Shown: positions 13,376-22,999, numbered from the stretch's first letter. The stretch is 64,000 nt of DNA from Propionibacteriaceae bacterium (GCA_031261485.1 JAISJO010000068.1:1-64000), one strand, 5' to 3'. The notes: a model not told the origin generated them from the letters alone. Program-made: numbers and translations.

Positions 13376-15702
13376 TGGTCCGTTTTGCAAAGATGACTCT
13401 TCACGACCTGTGGGAGTTCAAGACTCAGTTCTTGGCAGTTGCTGTCATGGTTGCCCTGGGGACGATGGTCTATGTCGGGGTTGAATCTGTTTGGCTGGGC
13501 ATGAAAGACGAGGGAGAAGCATACTTCGATGAGACTTCACTGGCCGACCTCTGGGTTCTTGGCGCAGGCTTCTCGGAGCAGGAACTCAGCAAAGTTCGTG
13601 GGCTTCCTGAAGTGTCCGCTGTTGACATCGTCACAACCACCACAGCCACGGCGCCGACTGTCGATGCCCGAAAAGGAGGGACGCCCTACCTTCTCGTCAT
13701 GAGTCCAAGTTCGACGGACATTTCTCGCGCCCATGTGTTCGATGGGGTGGACTATTCCCCCAGTCTTGACGGCATTTGGCTGCATCATGGCTTCGCGGTC
13801 GAGCATGGTTTCGCTGTCGGTGATGAGATCACTCTGAAGGTCGGCGAACAGGAAAGACAACTTACTGTCAGGGGTTTGGTCTTCTGTCCTGACTTCGTCT
13901 CTTACACTGGATCGCCATCCCAGGTATTGCCCAATCACTCTGTCTACAGTTACGCACTCGTGGGAGCAGACACTATCAAGGAACTTGATCCGTCTGCGAC
14001 TGCCCAACAACTCCGTATCACGTTGTCAGACAGGGATTCGGTCGATATCGACCATTTCAAGACGGTAGTGGCGGACACTCTGGCTGCCACGTACTCGACC
14101 TCTTCTAGCCGCTGGGAATGGTCGGGGACGGCAGGATTCTTGGAGAAGGCCAATCAGATACAACGAGTAGCTATCATTTTCTCTCTCGTGTTCTTTGCCT
14201 TGTCGCTCCTGTGTATCCGCTCGACCATCAAACGAATCATCGCGCAGCAGCGCCGCCAAATCGGAGTCCTCAAGGCGGTTGGCCACAGTGGCGGGGTCAT
14301 CATGGGGAGGTACTTGCTGTCGGTCGGGATTGTGGCAGCGGTAGCTGGAATCGCGGGAGTTGCTTTGGGCCTCACATTCCTCACACCTTTCGTCTTGGAT
14401 GTCGAGCGAGCCCTGTACGACATTCCGACCTGGGAAGGTGGGGCCTCGAACACTCGGTATGTCCTCGTCGGTCTCAGTGTGTTGTTCTGCGTGGGCGTGG
14501 CAGCAGTGTCGGCATATTCGGCAGTCCGGGAACTGCCAGCCGTAACGCTGCGCAATAGCAGTGTGGTGTCGGCCAAGCGGACACTGGTTGAATCTTGGGA
14601 AGCGCTATGGTCCCGGCTCTCGTTCTCTGCACGCTGGGCGGTTCGAGACATGTCGCGTAATCGACTTCGCACAGTCGTGGGAGTGATTGGGGCTGCCGGA
14701 AGCCTCATCCTCCTGATGGCCAGCCTAGGCTTGGACGACTCGATTCGTGCGTCGGGCGCCCGGTTGTACGGGGAGCAGTATTCGTACGGCTGGCGTGCAG
14801 ACTTCCGTGTTCCTGTCGGGACCGATACACAGGAAAGTGTCAGTAGTGATTTCAATCATGAGGTTCAGTGGCTCCAGGAGATGCAAATCGAAGTGCGAAC
14901 TGCGGACATGAGACATACCGGGACCGTGGTGGTTTTCACACCTGGGTTCTATTTCAATGTCCTTGATGCACGGGGCGATTCGGTGAGTCTGGAAACCGGC
15001 GATGTGGCCGTGTCTGCGAAGTTCGCTGATTCCATGGGCCTGAGTGTCAATGACACGATTCAAGTGAGCGCGCGGGGAAAGATTGTGACGGCAATCATCA
15101 CGAATGTTGTTCCCACCATCGCACCTCAGGGCATCTATGTGTCTGAAGCCACATTCGAAGGATTGGGGTGGGACTTCCAGCCGACGGTGGCCCTGGTAGG
15201 CGACTGGGACGATGTGAGATCCCTGGAGGAAGACCCGGCCGTCTTGGATGTCGTCCGATTGTCTGATCAGTACCATGACGCGGAGCAGGCACTTCTCTCG
15301 GTCCGTCAGATCGTTCGTATCCTCATAGCAGCAGCGGTCATCATCGCCGTGACTGTCATGTACAGCATCGGTTTGCTCAATTACCTGGAGCGGGAACGGG
15401 AGTACGCCACTCTCAAAGTGTTGGGGTTCACCAGGCGAGAGATATTCGGCGTAGTCGTCAAGGACGCGCTACTCGTATTGGCTCTTGGCGCTTTGCTTGG
15501 GCTCCCGCTCGGCTGGGTTTACCTGAATGTGTACGTGCAGTCTGTGGCGACGAGTTCCTTCGACTTCCTGCCCGTCATCAGGGCGAGGTCGATTCTCCTC
15601 AGTCTCGCGGCGGTCGTGGGGAGCAGCGGACTAGCTGTCGCCATCGTCTGTTGGCGTATCGCACGCCTAGATATGGTTGAGTCGCTGAAGTCTGTTGAGT
15701 AG
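13372..15702 (+). CDS. FtsX-family ABC permease
   Basis: 776 residues. One transmembrane helix near the N-terminus is followed by a long extracytoplasmic domain (about 45-255), then helix groups near 265-390, a second extracytoplasmic domain (about 455-640) and a final three-helix FtsX core near the C-terminus. The double FtsX arrangement is typical of large actinobacterial exporters paired with LolD-type ATPases. A GTG at 13372 gives the 4-bp overlap; the ATG at 13375 is equally possible. Substrate unknown. Confidence 0.9.
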   Translation: MMVRFAKMTLHDLWEFKTQFLAVAVMVALGTMVYVGVESVWLGMKDEGEAYFDETSLADLWVLGAGFSEQELSKVRGLPEVSAVDIVTTTTATAPTVDARKGGTPYLLVMSPSSTDISRAHVFDGVDYSPSLDGIWLHHGFAVEHGFAVGDEITLKVGEQERQLTVRGLVFCPDFVSYTGSPSQVLPNHSVYSYALVGADTIKELDPSATAQQLRITLSDRDSVDIDHFKTVVADTLAATYSTSSSRWEWSGTAGFLEKANQIQRVAIIFSLVFFALSLLCIRSTIKRIIAQQRRQIGVLKAVGHSGGVIMGRYLLSVGIVAAVAGIAGVALGLTFLTPFVLDVERALYDIPTWEGGASNTRYVLVGLSVLFCVGVAAVSAYSAVRELPAVTLRNSSVVSAKRTLVESWEALWSRLSFSARWAVRDMSRNRLRTVVGVIGAAGSLILLMASLGLDDSIRASGARLYGEQYSYGWRADFRVPVGTDTQESVSSDFNHEVQWLQEMQIEVRTADMRHTGTVVVFTPGFYFNVLDARGDSVSLETGDVAVSAKFADSMGLSVNDTIQVSARGKIVTAIITNVVPTIAPQGIYVSEATFEGLGWDFQPTVALVGDWDDVRSLEEDPAVLDVVRLSDQYHDAEQALLSVRQIVRILIAAAVIIAVTVMYSIGLLNYLEREREYATLKVLGFTRREIFGVVVKDALLVLALGALLGLPLGWVYLNVYVQSVATSSFDFLPVIRARSILLSLAAVVGSSGLAVAIVCWRIARLDMVESLKSVE

Positions 15703-15711
15703 GGAGGAGCA

Positions 15712-15879
15712 ATGGTTAGGTCGGAGTCGATGACAACAACTGCCCCGTTTCAGACATTCGGCCCAAAACTCACTTCTTCTTTCTCCGATGCATCGACGCT
15801 GCCGCATTCATGTATGAATGAGCGGAGTCGTCAGCCCAGGGTGCGCTCGAACCGCATGGCCCCAACTTTGTTGAGGTAA
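15712..15879 (+). CDS. possible small ORF, 55 residues
   Basis: ATG at 15712 follows a strong site (GGGAGGAG) placed only nine bases after the permease stop codon. The frame is 55 codons (starts MVRSESMTTTAP, ends RMAPTLLR), Ser/Thr/Arg-rich and without a recognisable domain. Its last 49 bases run over the end of the convergent DUF3800 gene. It may be translated by coupling or may be chance. Confidence 0.25.
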   Translation: MVRSESMTTTAPFQTFGPKLTSSFSDASTLPHSCMNERSRQPRVRSNRMAPTLLR

Positions 15880-16517
15880 TCCTTCTTGAGTGTTCGTGGG
15901 CTAGTGAAGAAGAACATGTCGGCCCGTGACAGGCTGCCGTCATCCGCCTTGGCTCGGAGCAGTTCCAGAGTGCAGAAGAGGTCGGCGACTTGGAACAGGC
16001 GGTATTGGGAGGGGGCTACACGACGGAACTCGACATCGAAAAAGAAGGCGTTGAACAGCGTGTTCATGATGTCAGTGATTTCGGCTTGCCCGTTGTCGTA
16101 GTAGGCAATTACCTTGTCAAAGGAAAGAAAGAACTCTGCATTCTCGCGTAGGAACAGCGCCAGAGAGCGTGATATCGACCCTTTGAGTTTCAGTCGGCCC
16201 TTGTGCTCTCGCTTGCGGAACGTGAATGCCTTGTAGGTCACGCCTGCTGAGCGGGCAAAGGCAAACAAGCGAGTGAACGCGGCCTTGCGGGTTTCGATGG
16301 GGAGCCCTCGGTATTCTGCCTCACCTCGGATAGCCGCTCCAGTGTGTACTGCATGGTTGCCGGGCAAGCCGATGTCAGCGAGCGATTGGGACAGTCGGGC
16401 CAGGTGGGAATCGATTCCATGGCGCTGGTCGTGGAACACAAAGACAACCACATAGTAGCCTGAACCGGAGTCACCAAAGTCGCCTGACTCGTCGATGAAG
16501 ATACTCAGTTCAGACAC
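15831..16517 (-). CDS. DUF3800 family protein
   Basis: 228 residues. The N-terminal ELSIFIDESGDFGDSGS pattern, with its Asp and Glu/Ser cluster, and the later conserved Asp region (VIAYYDNGQ, SQYRLFQVADLFC) match DUF3800, an RNase H-like fold often found in phage-defence islands and mobile regions. No partner nuclease or toxin is next to it. The GTG at 16517 is chosen because translation from the upstream ATG would read through the hairpin at 16539-16562. Catalytic activity is assumed from family likeness only. Confidence 0.8.
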   Translation of the reverse strand: MSELSIFIDESGDFGDSGSGYYVVVFVFHDQRHGIDSHLARLSQSLADIGLPGNHAVHTGAAIRGEAEYRGLPIETRKAAFTRLFAFARSAGVTYKAFTFRKREHKGRLKLKGSISRSLALFLRENAEFFLSFDKVIAYYDNGQAEITDIMNTLFNAFFFDVEFRRVAPSQYRLFQVADLFCTLELLRAKADDGSLSRADMFFFTSPRTLKKDYLNKVGAMRFERTLG

Positions 16518-16538
16518 GATACCCCAATAGAAATGTAA

Positions 16539-16562
16539 ATGGCGGGGGACTTCCCCCGCCAT
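16539..16562 (-). other. strong hairpin before the DUF3800 gene
   Basis: Perfect 10-bp arms ATGGCGGGGG and CCCCCGCCAT around a 4-nt loop, followed on the minus strand by TTTACATTTC. It lies 22 bp before the chosen start codon, in the leader of the gene. It could be an attenuator or a terminator isolating the gene from upstream transcription. Confidence 0.55.
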
Positions 16563-16723
16563 CATGTGGACCCGGGCGTCTCGCGCCAGTCCAAGTACAC
16601 ATATTCTAGCGCAACTCACCCTGCAACTGTGGGCACATTCTTACTGCCGATGGTACCCATTCACCCATAGGCAGAGCCAACGAAGCGGACAAACGGGACG
16701 GCGACAATTGACCACATTCTCTG

Positions 16724-17740
16724 TCATTCCTCTTTGGCCTTCTTCTTGTGAGGTTTCAACCGACTCAGAAGGGCCGCGCCTTTGCTGGTCTTGGGTTCTG
16801 GCGATGACTCGGGTTCGGACGGTTCGGACGGGTACGAATCCGATCCCGGAGTGCCGTCTGGCGCGATTACCTCTGGCTCGGGGGCGCTTGTCTCCTGTGC
16901 CGCGGCCTCACTTGGCCCTGGCACCGCTGCTTCACTCGACTCTGCCCCAACCTCTGCCATGCCTTCTTCTTCCGCTTCGGCCAGTGCGGCTTTGCGGGCG
17001 AAGTCGTCCAGGGTGGGCATGCCATACGCCCTGGCGGTCGAGTTGTACAACTCAGTGATGACGTTCTGCATCCTCGCGGCGAACTCCTCGGGCGACTCCG
17101 ATTTGAGCGCGGTCAGGGGGTGGCCGATGACGACGTGTACCTCCGGATGGTTGGTCGGCGGGAGGGGCCGGGTGTACGGCCAGGCGGCGAAAGCACCGAC
17201 GAGTGCGAAGGGGATACAGGGCACAGACTTAGCAATCGACAATGCAGCGACACCAGGTTTGAACGGGCTCATCGCACCTGTGCGCGAACGGGTGCCCTCA
17301 GGGAAAATGAGCAGGGGAATACCTTCGTCCAGCAACCGCCCAGTGAGGCCCTTGTGAGTCTTGGCGCCCTTGCGGTCCACCGGATACGCATTGAAAAACA
17401 GTGAGGTGGCAAGGCCTTTCAACTTCTTGTCGAAGAAGTAATCGGCGGCTGCGCCCGTGGCGACGTGACGACTCAGCCGTTGGGGCAGGGAGCCCAGAAT
17501 GAGGGAAGCGTCCAGGTGGGAGGAGTGATTGGAGATGGCGATGAAGGGTTCTTTCACAGCATCAAGAAGGTCGCGCCCGTGGACCGACACCTTGCATAGG
17601 CCCCAGACGGTCGCCTTGAGCATGACATCCTGACCGACAAAACGTATCCCTGTGCGCACGGGATTGCGGTAGTACTTCGGATTGGATTGAGTCGCCTCGC
17701 TCACTTCTCCCTCGATTTCGTCAATGTGCGCGAAATCCAT
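16724..17740 (-). CDS. PlsC-type 1-acyl-glycerol-3-phosphate acyltransferase-like protein
   Basis: 338 residues. The HX4D acyl-transfer motif (NHSSHLD, His72 and Asp77) and FPEGTRS define the PlsC family of phospholipid acyltransferases. The C-terminal roughly 95 residues are low-complexity Pro, Ser, Glu and Ala with a Lys-rich end. The start at 17740 (MDFAHIDEIEGEV) is one option; a GTG at 17704 would overlap the upstream dehydrogenase stop by 4 bp, also plausible. It follows the SDR gene, and the two may act in lipid or small-molecule metabolism. Confidence 0.82.
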   Translation of the reverse strand: MDFAHIDEIEGEVSEATQSNPKYYRNPVRTGIRFVGQDVMLKATVWGLCKVSVHGRDLLDAVKEPFIAISNHSSHLDASLILGSLPQRLSRHVATGAAADYFFDKKLKGLATSLFFNAYPVDRKGAKTHKGLTGRLLDEGIPLLIFPEGTRSRTGAMSPFKPGVAALSIAKSVPCIPFALVGAFAAWPYTRPLPPTNHPEVHVVIGHPLTALKSESPEEFAARMQNVITELYNSTARAYGMPTLDDFARKAALAEAEEEGMAEVGAESSEAAVPGPSEAAAQETSAPEPEVIAPDGTPGSDSYPSEPSEPESSPEPKTSKGAALLSRLKPHKKKAKEE

Positions 17741-18471
17741 CGTGTCGCCCTGCGGGGCAGATGCCGCCCCACCCATACCGCGAAAGCCCAACGCTTGGTC
17801 GGCACCGACCACACCTTGCCTTCGTCCAAATCGTGAAGGGCTTGCTTGGCCAAGTCGTCGGCGTTCACCCAGACAAAACCAGGAAGGTTGTGCGCCTTGA
17901 CCCCGCCGCGAGTGTGGAACTCGGTCTTCACCCAGCCGGGCATGAGAGCCATGACCTTGACGCCTGTTCCGTGCAACTCGTTGGCGAGCCCCTCGGTGTA
18001 CACGGTCACCCACGCCTTGATAGCGGAGTAATTACCCGTCGAAATGACAGCGGAAGAGCTTGCCACATTGAGAATCGCGCCCTGGCCACGCGCCTTCATC
18101 GCACGTCCTGCCGCGCCGGACAAAATGAGCACAGCCATGCACATGACATCCATTGCCCTCTGCTGACGCGAAAAGTCCGGGTCGAGCAGCGAATCATGCA
18201 CGGCGAACCCCGCGTTGTTGATGAGCAGGTCGATAGGTTTGACGGTGGACTCCACGCGGTCGGCGAGTCGCAGCACGTCGTCGCGCAAAGCAAGGTCTGT
18301 GGGGATGACCTCCACCTGGATTCCGTGGATTGTACGGAAGTCGGCGGCGGTGGCGTTCAGGCCCGCCTCATCTCGGGAAGCCAAGACGAGGTCGTACCCC
18401 TTGGCCGCCAACGCTGAGGCGAAAGCATGACCGATTCCGACCGTTCCACCGGTAATCAAGGCTGTGGGCAT
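17701..18471 (-). CDS. short-chain dehydrogenase/reductase
   Basis: 256-residue SDR. The nucleotide-binding motif TGGTVGIGH (residues 7-15) is a little unusual, with Thr-Val in place of the more common Ser-Xaa. NNAG is at 85-88, the catalytic Ser lies near 138-140, and YSAIK places Tyr148 and Lys152. It reduces or oxidises an unidentified substrate with NAD(P). The acyltransferase frame begins inside its 3' end on the same strand, so the two are probably cotranscribed. Confidence 0.88.
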   Translation of the reverse strand: MPTALITGGTVGIGHAFASALAAKGYDLVLASRDEAGLNATAADFRTIHGIQVEVIPTDLALRDDVLRLADRVESTVKPIDLLINNAGFAVHDSLLDPDFSRQQRAMDVMCMAVLILSGAAGRAMKARGQGAILNVASSSAVISTGNYSAIKAWVTVYTEGLANELHGTGVKVMALMPGWVKTEFHTRGGVKAHNLPGFVWVNADDLAKQALHDLDEGKVWSVPTKRWAFAVWVGRHLPRRATRWISRTLTKSREK

Positions 18472-18505
18472 GCGTCTAGTCTACTGACTTGCTACCCCAC
18501 CTATG

Positions 18506-18527
18506 AACGCCGGACATGCCGGGCGTT
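18506..18527 (-). terminator. hairpin after acetate kinase
   Basis: AACGCCGG and CCGGGCGTT pair with one bulge, immediately after the acetate kinase stop on the minus strand. There is no U-run, so termination is uncertain. Confidence 0.3.
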
Positions 18528-19717
18528 TACTTGCTGATGAGTTGGTACGTCTCACGAGCCATGGCCAGCTCCTCATTCGTGGGGACGACGAGGATGACCG
18601 TGGAGGAATCAGGGGTCGAGATGGCGCGGGGGTCAGGGCTGCGCACGGCGTTCAGTTCCGGATCCAGGTGGATGCCGAACGCCGACAACCGTTCGATGAC
18701 GGACGCACGTACATGCTGGTCGTTCTCGCCCACGCCAGCGGTGAACGTGATGGCCTCCACATGGCCCAGAATCGCAATGTACGACCCGATGTAGCTGATC
18801 AGTCGGTGAATGTACACGTCATAGGCCAGTTGAGCGTTCTCATCCCCAGCGACGACCTTCGCCCAAATGTCACGGAAATCGGAGGAACCGTCAGCCAGTC
18901 CCGCCATACCGGACTTCTTGTTGAGCAGGGTGTCGACCGCCTGGGAATCCATGCCCGCTTCGCGCTGAAGGTAAGCGAAGACGCCAGGGTCCACGTCGCC
19001 GGAACGGGTGCCCATGACCAAACCGGCCAGCGGGGTGAGCCCCATCGAGGTGTCCACAGCCACGCCACCGGCGACAGCAGAGATGGAAGCACCGTTGCCG
19101 AGATGGCACACGATTTGGTTGAAGCTGGTCACATCGCGGCCAAGGAACTCGGCGACTTCCTTCGAAACGAACGAGTGGGACGTCCCGTGGAAACCGTACT
19201 TGCGAATCTTGTACTGCTTCGCGGTCGGCGCGTGAATGGCGTACGTGTACGCCTCAGCCGGCAGGGTCGAGAAGAAAGCGGTGTCGAAGATGGCGACGTG
19301 GGGGATGTCAGGCAGGACTGCCAGAGCCGCCTTCATCCCCAAGACGCCGGGAGGATTGTGTAGGGGAGCCAGACCCGCCAAGGACATCATGCCATCCATG
19401 ACCGACTGGTCGATGAGGACAGGCTCGCGGAACAGGTCGCCACCGTGGACCGCGCGATGTCCGACGGCCACAGCGTCTTTCAAGCTCGGGCCATGCTCTT
19501 CGAAAGACCGCACGACAAGGGAAAGCGCTGCGGTATGGTCGGGAATCGTCTCTTCGATGCGGTAAGCCTGACCGCCCGTCTTGTGCGTGAGGTTACCGTC
19601 TTCCAGACCGATCTTCTCGACGAGACCAGAGGCGAGCACCTCCTCAGTATCGACATCAATCATTTGGTATTTCACTGACGATGAACCGCAGTTCAAGACA
19701 AGAATTGGTGTTGGCAT
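18527..19717 (-). CDS. ackA: acetate kinase
   Basis: 396 residues, the usual length. It forms acetate and ATP from acetyl phosphate and ADP in fermentation, or the reverse. Family landmarks are the N-terminal LVLNCGSSSVKYQM, the GYRAVHGG-like region (GHRAVHGGD), FDTAFF, YGFHGTSHSFVS, the LGNGAS loop and GAGVGENDQHVR near the C-terminus. No phosphotransacetylase or phosphoketolase gene is adjacent; one may lie elsewhere. The ATG at 19717 has the site AGGAGG a few bases upstream. Confidence 0.96.
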   Translation of the reverse strand: MPTPILVLNCGSSSVKYQMIDVDTEEVLASGLVEKIGLEDGNLTHKTGGQAYRIEETIPDHTAALSLVVRSFEEHGPSLKDAVAVGHRAVHGGDLFREPVLIDQSVMDGMMSLAGLAPLHNPPGVLGMKAALAVLPDIPHVAIFDTAFFSTLPAEAYTYAIHAPTAKQYKIRKYGFHGTSHSFVSKEVAEFLGRDVTSFNQIVCHLGNGASISAVAGGVAVDTSMGLTPLAGLVMGTRSGDVDPGVFAYLQREAGMDSQAVDTLLNKKSGMAGLADGSSDFRDIWAKVVAGDENAQLAYDVYIHRLISYIGSYIAILGHVEAITFTAGVGENDQHVRASVIERLSAFGIHLDPELNAVRSPDPRAISTPDSSTVILVVPTNEELAMARETYQLISK

Positions 19718-19803
19718 AGGTCCTCCTGTGGGCTAACGGCCTGATGGAGTGAATCCTACGCCATCCTTAAGTGGAGTTTTTCCAAGTCCGGGAGATGGTG
19801 GCG

Positions 19804-21063
19804 TCAGGCGACCCGCGTCCCGCGTGCCAGCGTCTTGTAGGGGATGGTTAACTTGCGCACGGCGATACCGAAGAAGAGCCCGCCGAGAAGGAGATCGAAC
19901 CCCAAACCCCACGGCCAAATGGAACTCCGCGCGGTGACTGGCTGCACCTTGACCGGCGAGTCGGGGAGGTCCACCTTCTCACCGTTGTACAAGGAAAGGG
20001 AACGGGTGCCGTCATTGTTGTATTCGACGAAGTACTTCGGGGAGTAGTTGTACAACTCGAGGCACTCGTCGCGTTCGGTCTGCGGGGCCTGTGCCATCTC
20101 CCGCACAAGGTAGCGGATGAGGGACAGCGCGTCGTCGGAGTACTCGGACAGGTCCTCCTTGGCGGCGGGCGGCAGGGGCGAGGCGTCAGCGACGATGACG
20201 AAGGGGTTGGGCAAGATCAGCCACCACACCTTGTCGATCCGGGTTTCAGACACTCTCTGGGTCGTCCAATGGCACTGGTCGATAGGCGGGTCGGGGGCCT
20301 GGGAGTAGTCCACCTCTTCGCCCTGGTTCTTGTTCCAGAACTGGTTCGTGGCGTAGATGTAGTCGTCTCGGACCTGGTCGGAAACACCCCAGACTTGCAC
20401 GGTGTACTGCGTGTCTTCGATGAAGGGGAAGGAGAACAGGAGCAGCAGCGGGGTGATGACGGTGAGGACGACCGTCGACAGGTAGGTCATCACTGTGGAC
20501 CCGGCCGCCCTCGACAAGATGGCTGACCATCCCAGACCGATGGCGCACACGATGCCCACGAGGATGAAGGTGACCAGGAAGCACACAGCGACTTGCCAGG
20601 CGGAGATGCCGCCCAAGACCATGGACAAGATGGCGAAGGGCAGGGCGACGACGAGGAAGACGCCAGCGGTGAGCCAGGCGGCGATGAGCTTGCCTGTTGC
20701 GATTTCAAGGGCCGACAGCCGTGTGGCTTGGAGAGTGGCGAGCGTCGACTGGTTGCGGTCCCCGTTGATGGAGGTCGCGGTGAAAGTCGGTGCGATGACC
20801 AGGCCCATGCCAAGAACGAACATCGTGATGATGGAGAAGGCGATGGGCCCCGCCGGTGGAGGGCAGTAGGAGTAGGGGGATGCGGGATCGCAGCCACTGC
20901 CAGCCCACGAGTAGTGGATGGAATAGATGATGATGCCGGTGATGAGTCCAATGAAGACGAACCAGGCAATGAGGGCGATAATCCAGCGCTTGGAGCGGAT
21001 GCGTTGACGCAATTCCAAGTCGGCAACGGTGCGAATGCCATTCCATGACAGTGACATGATCAT
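19804..21063 (-). CDS. ABC-2 type permease with extracytoplasmic insert
   Basis: 419 residues. About six membrane segments are interrupted by a long soluble stretch (roughly 225-370) between the fifth and last. It begins MIMSLSWNGIRTVADLELRQR and belongs to the ABC-2 permeases linked to gliding or antibiotic export. It overlaps the upstream ATPase gene by 4 bp (ATGA), so the two form a transporter. Substrate unknown. Confidence 0.82.
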   Translation of the reverse strand: MIMSLSWNGIRTVADLELRQRIRSKRWIIALIAWFVFIGLITGIIIYSIHYSWAGSGCDPASPYSYCPPPAGPIAFSIITMFVLGMGLVIAPTFTATSINGDRNQSTLATLQATRLSALEIATGKLIAAWLTAGVFLVVALPFAILSMVLGGISAWQVAVCFLVTFILVGIVCAIGLGWSAILSRAAGSTVMTYLSTVVLTVITPLLLLFSFPFIEDTQYTVQVWGVSDQVRDDYIYATNQFWNKNQGEEVDYSQAPDPPIDQCHWTTQRVSETRIDKVWWLILPNPFVIVADASPLPPAAKEDLSEYSDDALSLIRYLVREMAQAPQTERDECLELYNYSPKYFVEYNNDGTRSLSLYNGEKVDLPDSPVKVQPVTARSSIWPWGLGFDLLLGGLFFGIAVRKLTIPYKTLARGTRVA

Positions 21064-22124
21064 CTCCTGTCTTCATTGAGGGTCAAGTACGCTTCTTCCA
21101 ACCGTCCGGTCAGAGGTGCGATGGTGTGGAGCGGAACTCCAGCGCTCACGGCTGTGCGCAGGAGCTGGGTGGCAGAGTCAAAGCCAGCAAGGGTAATGAC
21201 GACCTCGCCTGAACTGCCAGGAGCATCCTTCCAGGGGATGTCCACGCTGGTCAGGAAGGAACGCAGAGAAGTCGGGTCGGCTGCCGCGAGACGCCAACCG
21301 CGGGTGGTGATTTCTCCTCCTGTATCCGCGTCGACTGTACGGCCCTGAGAGAGGAAAACGGCCTTGTCAGTGAACTCTTCCAACTCGGAGAGGACATGAG
21401 AGGAGATGAGGACTGTCTTGCCCTGCTCCGCGAGTCCCCGGACGATGTCGCGCAACTCGATGCGGGAGCGAGGGTCGAGGCCCGAGGCTGGTTCATCCAG
21501 CAAGAGGACGTGCGGATCATGGACGAGCGCCCGGGCCAAGCCGAGGCGTTGCTTCTGTCCCCGAGAGAGCACGCGGGCTGGTTGCTTGGCGAACTCCACC
21601 AGCCACAACTGGCGCAGAAGCTCCCAGGCACGGGCATCTGCGTCCGCCTTCTTCATTCCGTAGGCCCGCCCGAAGGTGGTGAGGATTTCAACAGGGGTGA
21701 GGGCGTCCCATGTGCCGAAGATGTCAGGCATCCAACCGATGAGACAACGTGCCTTGAGGCTTTCCTTGGCGACATCGTGGCCGAGGATGAAGGCTTGCCC
21801 GGAATCGGGGGCCAGCAGGCCAGCCAGAATGAGAAGGAGGGTGGTCTTGCCGGAACCGTTCGGGCCGATTAGGGCGGTGACCTTGCCTTGCTCTGCGGTG
21901 AAAGTCACGCCGTCCACGGCCCTGACAGGGCCAAACGCCCGGTGAAGGAAGCGCGCCTCGATGCCGGGTGTGGGGGGAGGAAGAGTCGTGGTCGGTGCGG
22001 GGTCGAGGGTCGAGGCTTCAGGAGCACTATCTTGGGTTGGTGCTACGAAGGTCGGTGTGGCCTGGTCAGTTTGGGCATCCAAACTAAGAGGTGGACCCAG
22101 GACGGGAACGTCAGGTGTGCTCAT
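21060..22124 (-). CDS. ABC exporter ATP-binding protein
   Basis: 354 residues. An N-terminal leader of about 45 residues rich in Pro and Thr precedes an ABC domain with Walker A GPNGSGKTTLL, signature VLSRGQKQR, Walker B LLLDEPASGLDP and H-loop ISSHVL. The C-terminal part (RGWRLAAADPTSLRSF) resembles the accessory domain of DrrA-like exporters. The start at 22124 (MSTPDVPVLG) is preferred to the slightly earlier frame start. It pairs with the permease by a 4-bp overlap. Confidence 0.87.
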   Translation of the reverse strand: MSTPDVPVLGPPLSLDAQTDQATPTFVAPTQDSAPEASTLDPAPTTTLPPPTPGIEARFLHRAFGPVRAVDGVTFTAEQGKVTALIGPNGSGKTTLLLILAGLLAPDSGQAFILGHDVAKESLKARCLIGWMPDIFGTWDALTPVEILTTFGRAYGMKKADADARAWELLRQLWLVEFAKQPARVLSRGQKQRLGLARALVHDPHVLLLDEPASGLDPRSRIELRDIVRGLAEQGKTVLISSHVLSELEEFTDKAVFLSQGRTVDADTGGEITTRGWRLAAADPTSLRSFLTSVDIPWKDAPGSSGEVVITLAGFDSATQLLRTAVSAGVPLHTIAPLTGRLEEAYLTLNEDRR

Positions 22125-22267
22125 GGTTCCCACTGTAGAGAACCAGTACGTCGATAGGCATCAGTCGTTGGTACGCAGTGCGTTCATCCTTGAGGATGAC
22201 AAGCCAGGATACAAGGAAGCGTTCGGGGAAAAGTCGCAGCAGAGCGAGGCAGAACTGCGAGCGCCCC

Positions 22268-22999
22268 TTACTTCTGGTCGGACACCCCAGACGGCTGGGT
22301 GAAATCAGGCTGGCCGAACTCGCCGGCCGGGGCGGGCGGCGCTTGGAAAGGCGCGGTCTGCTCGACGGGCAGGGTGGGAGGCAGAGCCGGAGCGACCGGG
22401 GCAGCAGGGGCAGCGGGAGCCGCAGAGAAGTCGACCGTGGGGTTCGCGCGGATATTCGGGTCCTGCACCTGGAAGTAGTCCGCCTTGACGAAGTGACCGA
22501 AGGTGGAGGCGACGAAAGAGTTCGGGAAAGACTCAATGAGAGTGTTGTAAGAACCGACATTGGCGTTGTAGTACTTGCGGGCGTTGGCGATGCGCGCCTC
22601 AATGTCGCTTAGTTCGTTTTGCAGCTGGAGGAAGCTGGCGTTGGCCTTGAGGTCGGGGTACGCCTCGACGGTGACAGCCACCAAGTTCTGCAACTGCGAG
22701 GTCAGTTCCTGCTCGACAGCGGAGCGCTGGGCGGGGTCAGCCTTCGCTCCGGCAAGTGCGGCGGCCTGGTTGCGTAACCCGATGACGGATTCGAGAGTGG
22801 ACTTCTCGTAGCCAGTGGCACCTTTGATGGTGTTGACGAGGTTCGGAATGAGGTCGTAGCGCCGATTCAACTCGACATCGATCTGGTTCCAGGACTGCTC
22901 CACGAGGTTGCGCGCACTCACCATGCGGTTGTACACGCCGATGCCCCACACAACGAGGAGAACGAGGATGATAAGGATGATGACGATAGCAGTGACCAT
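22268..22999 (-). CDS. LemA family protein
   Basis: 243 residues. One N-terminal membrane helix (ITAIVIILIILVLLVVW region) is followed by the conserved LemA helical core (YNRMVSARNLVEQSWNQIDV, RRYDLIPNLVNTIKG, the ESxxx...ARxxYNANVGSYNTLI motif). The last 60 residues are Ala/Pro-rich. LemA proteins anchor to the cytoplasmic membrane and are found in most actinobacteria, often near peptidase genes; the role is not settled. Confidence 0.92.
   Translation of the reverse strand: MVTAIVIILIILVLLVVWGIGVYNRMVSARNLVEQSWNQIDVELNRRYDLIPNLVNTIKGATGYEKSTLESVIGLRNQAAALAGAKADPAQRSAVEQELTSQLQNLVAVTVEAYPDLKANASFLQLQNELSDIEARIANARKYYNANVGSYNTLIESFPNSFVASTFGHFVKADYFQVQDPNIRANPTVDFSAAPAAPAAPVAPALPPTLPVEQTAPFQAPPAPAGEFGQPDFTQPSGVSDQK

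Noticed and set aside
18503-19363. 286-codon open frame on the plus strand
   Set aside because: Antisense to acetate kinase, whose motifs are complete on the minus strand.
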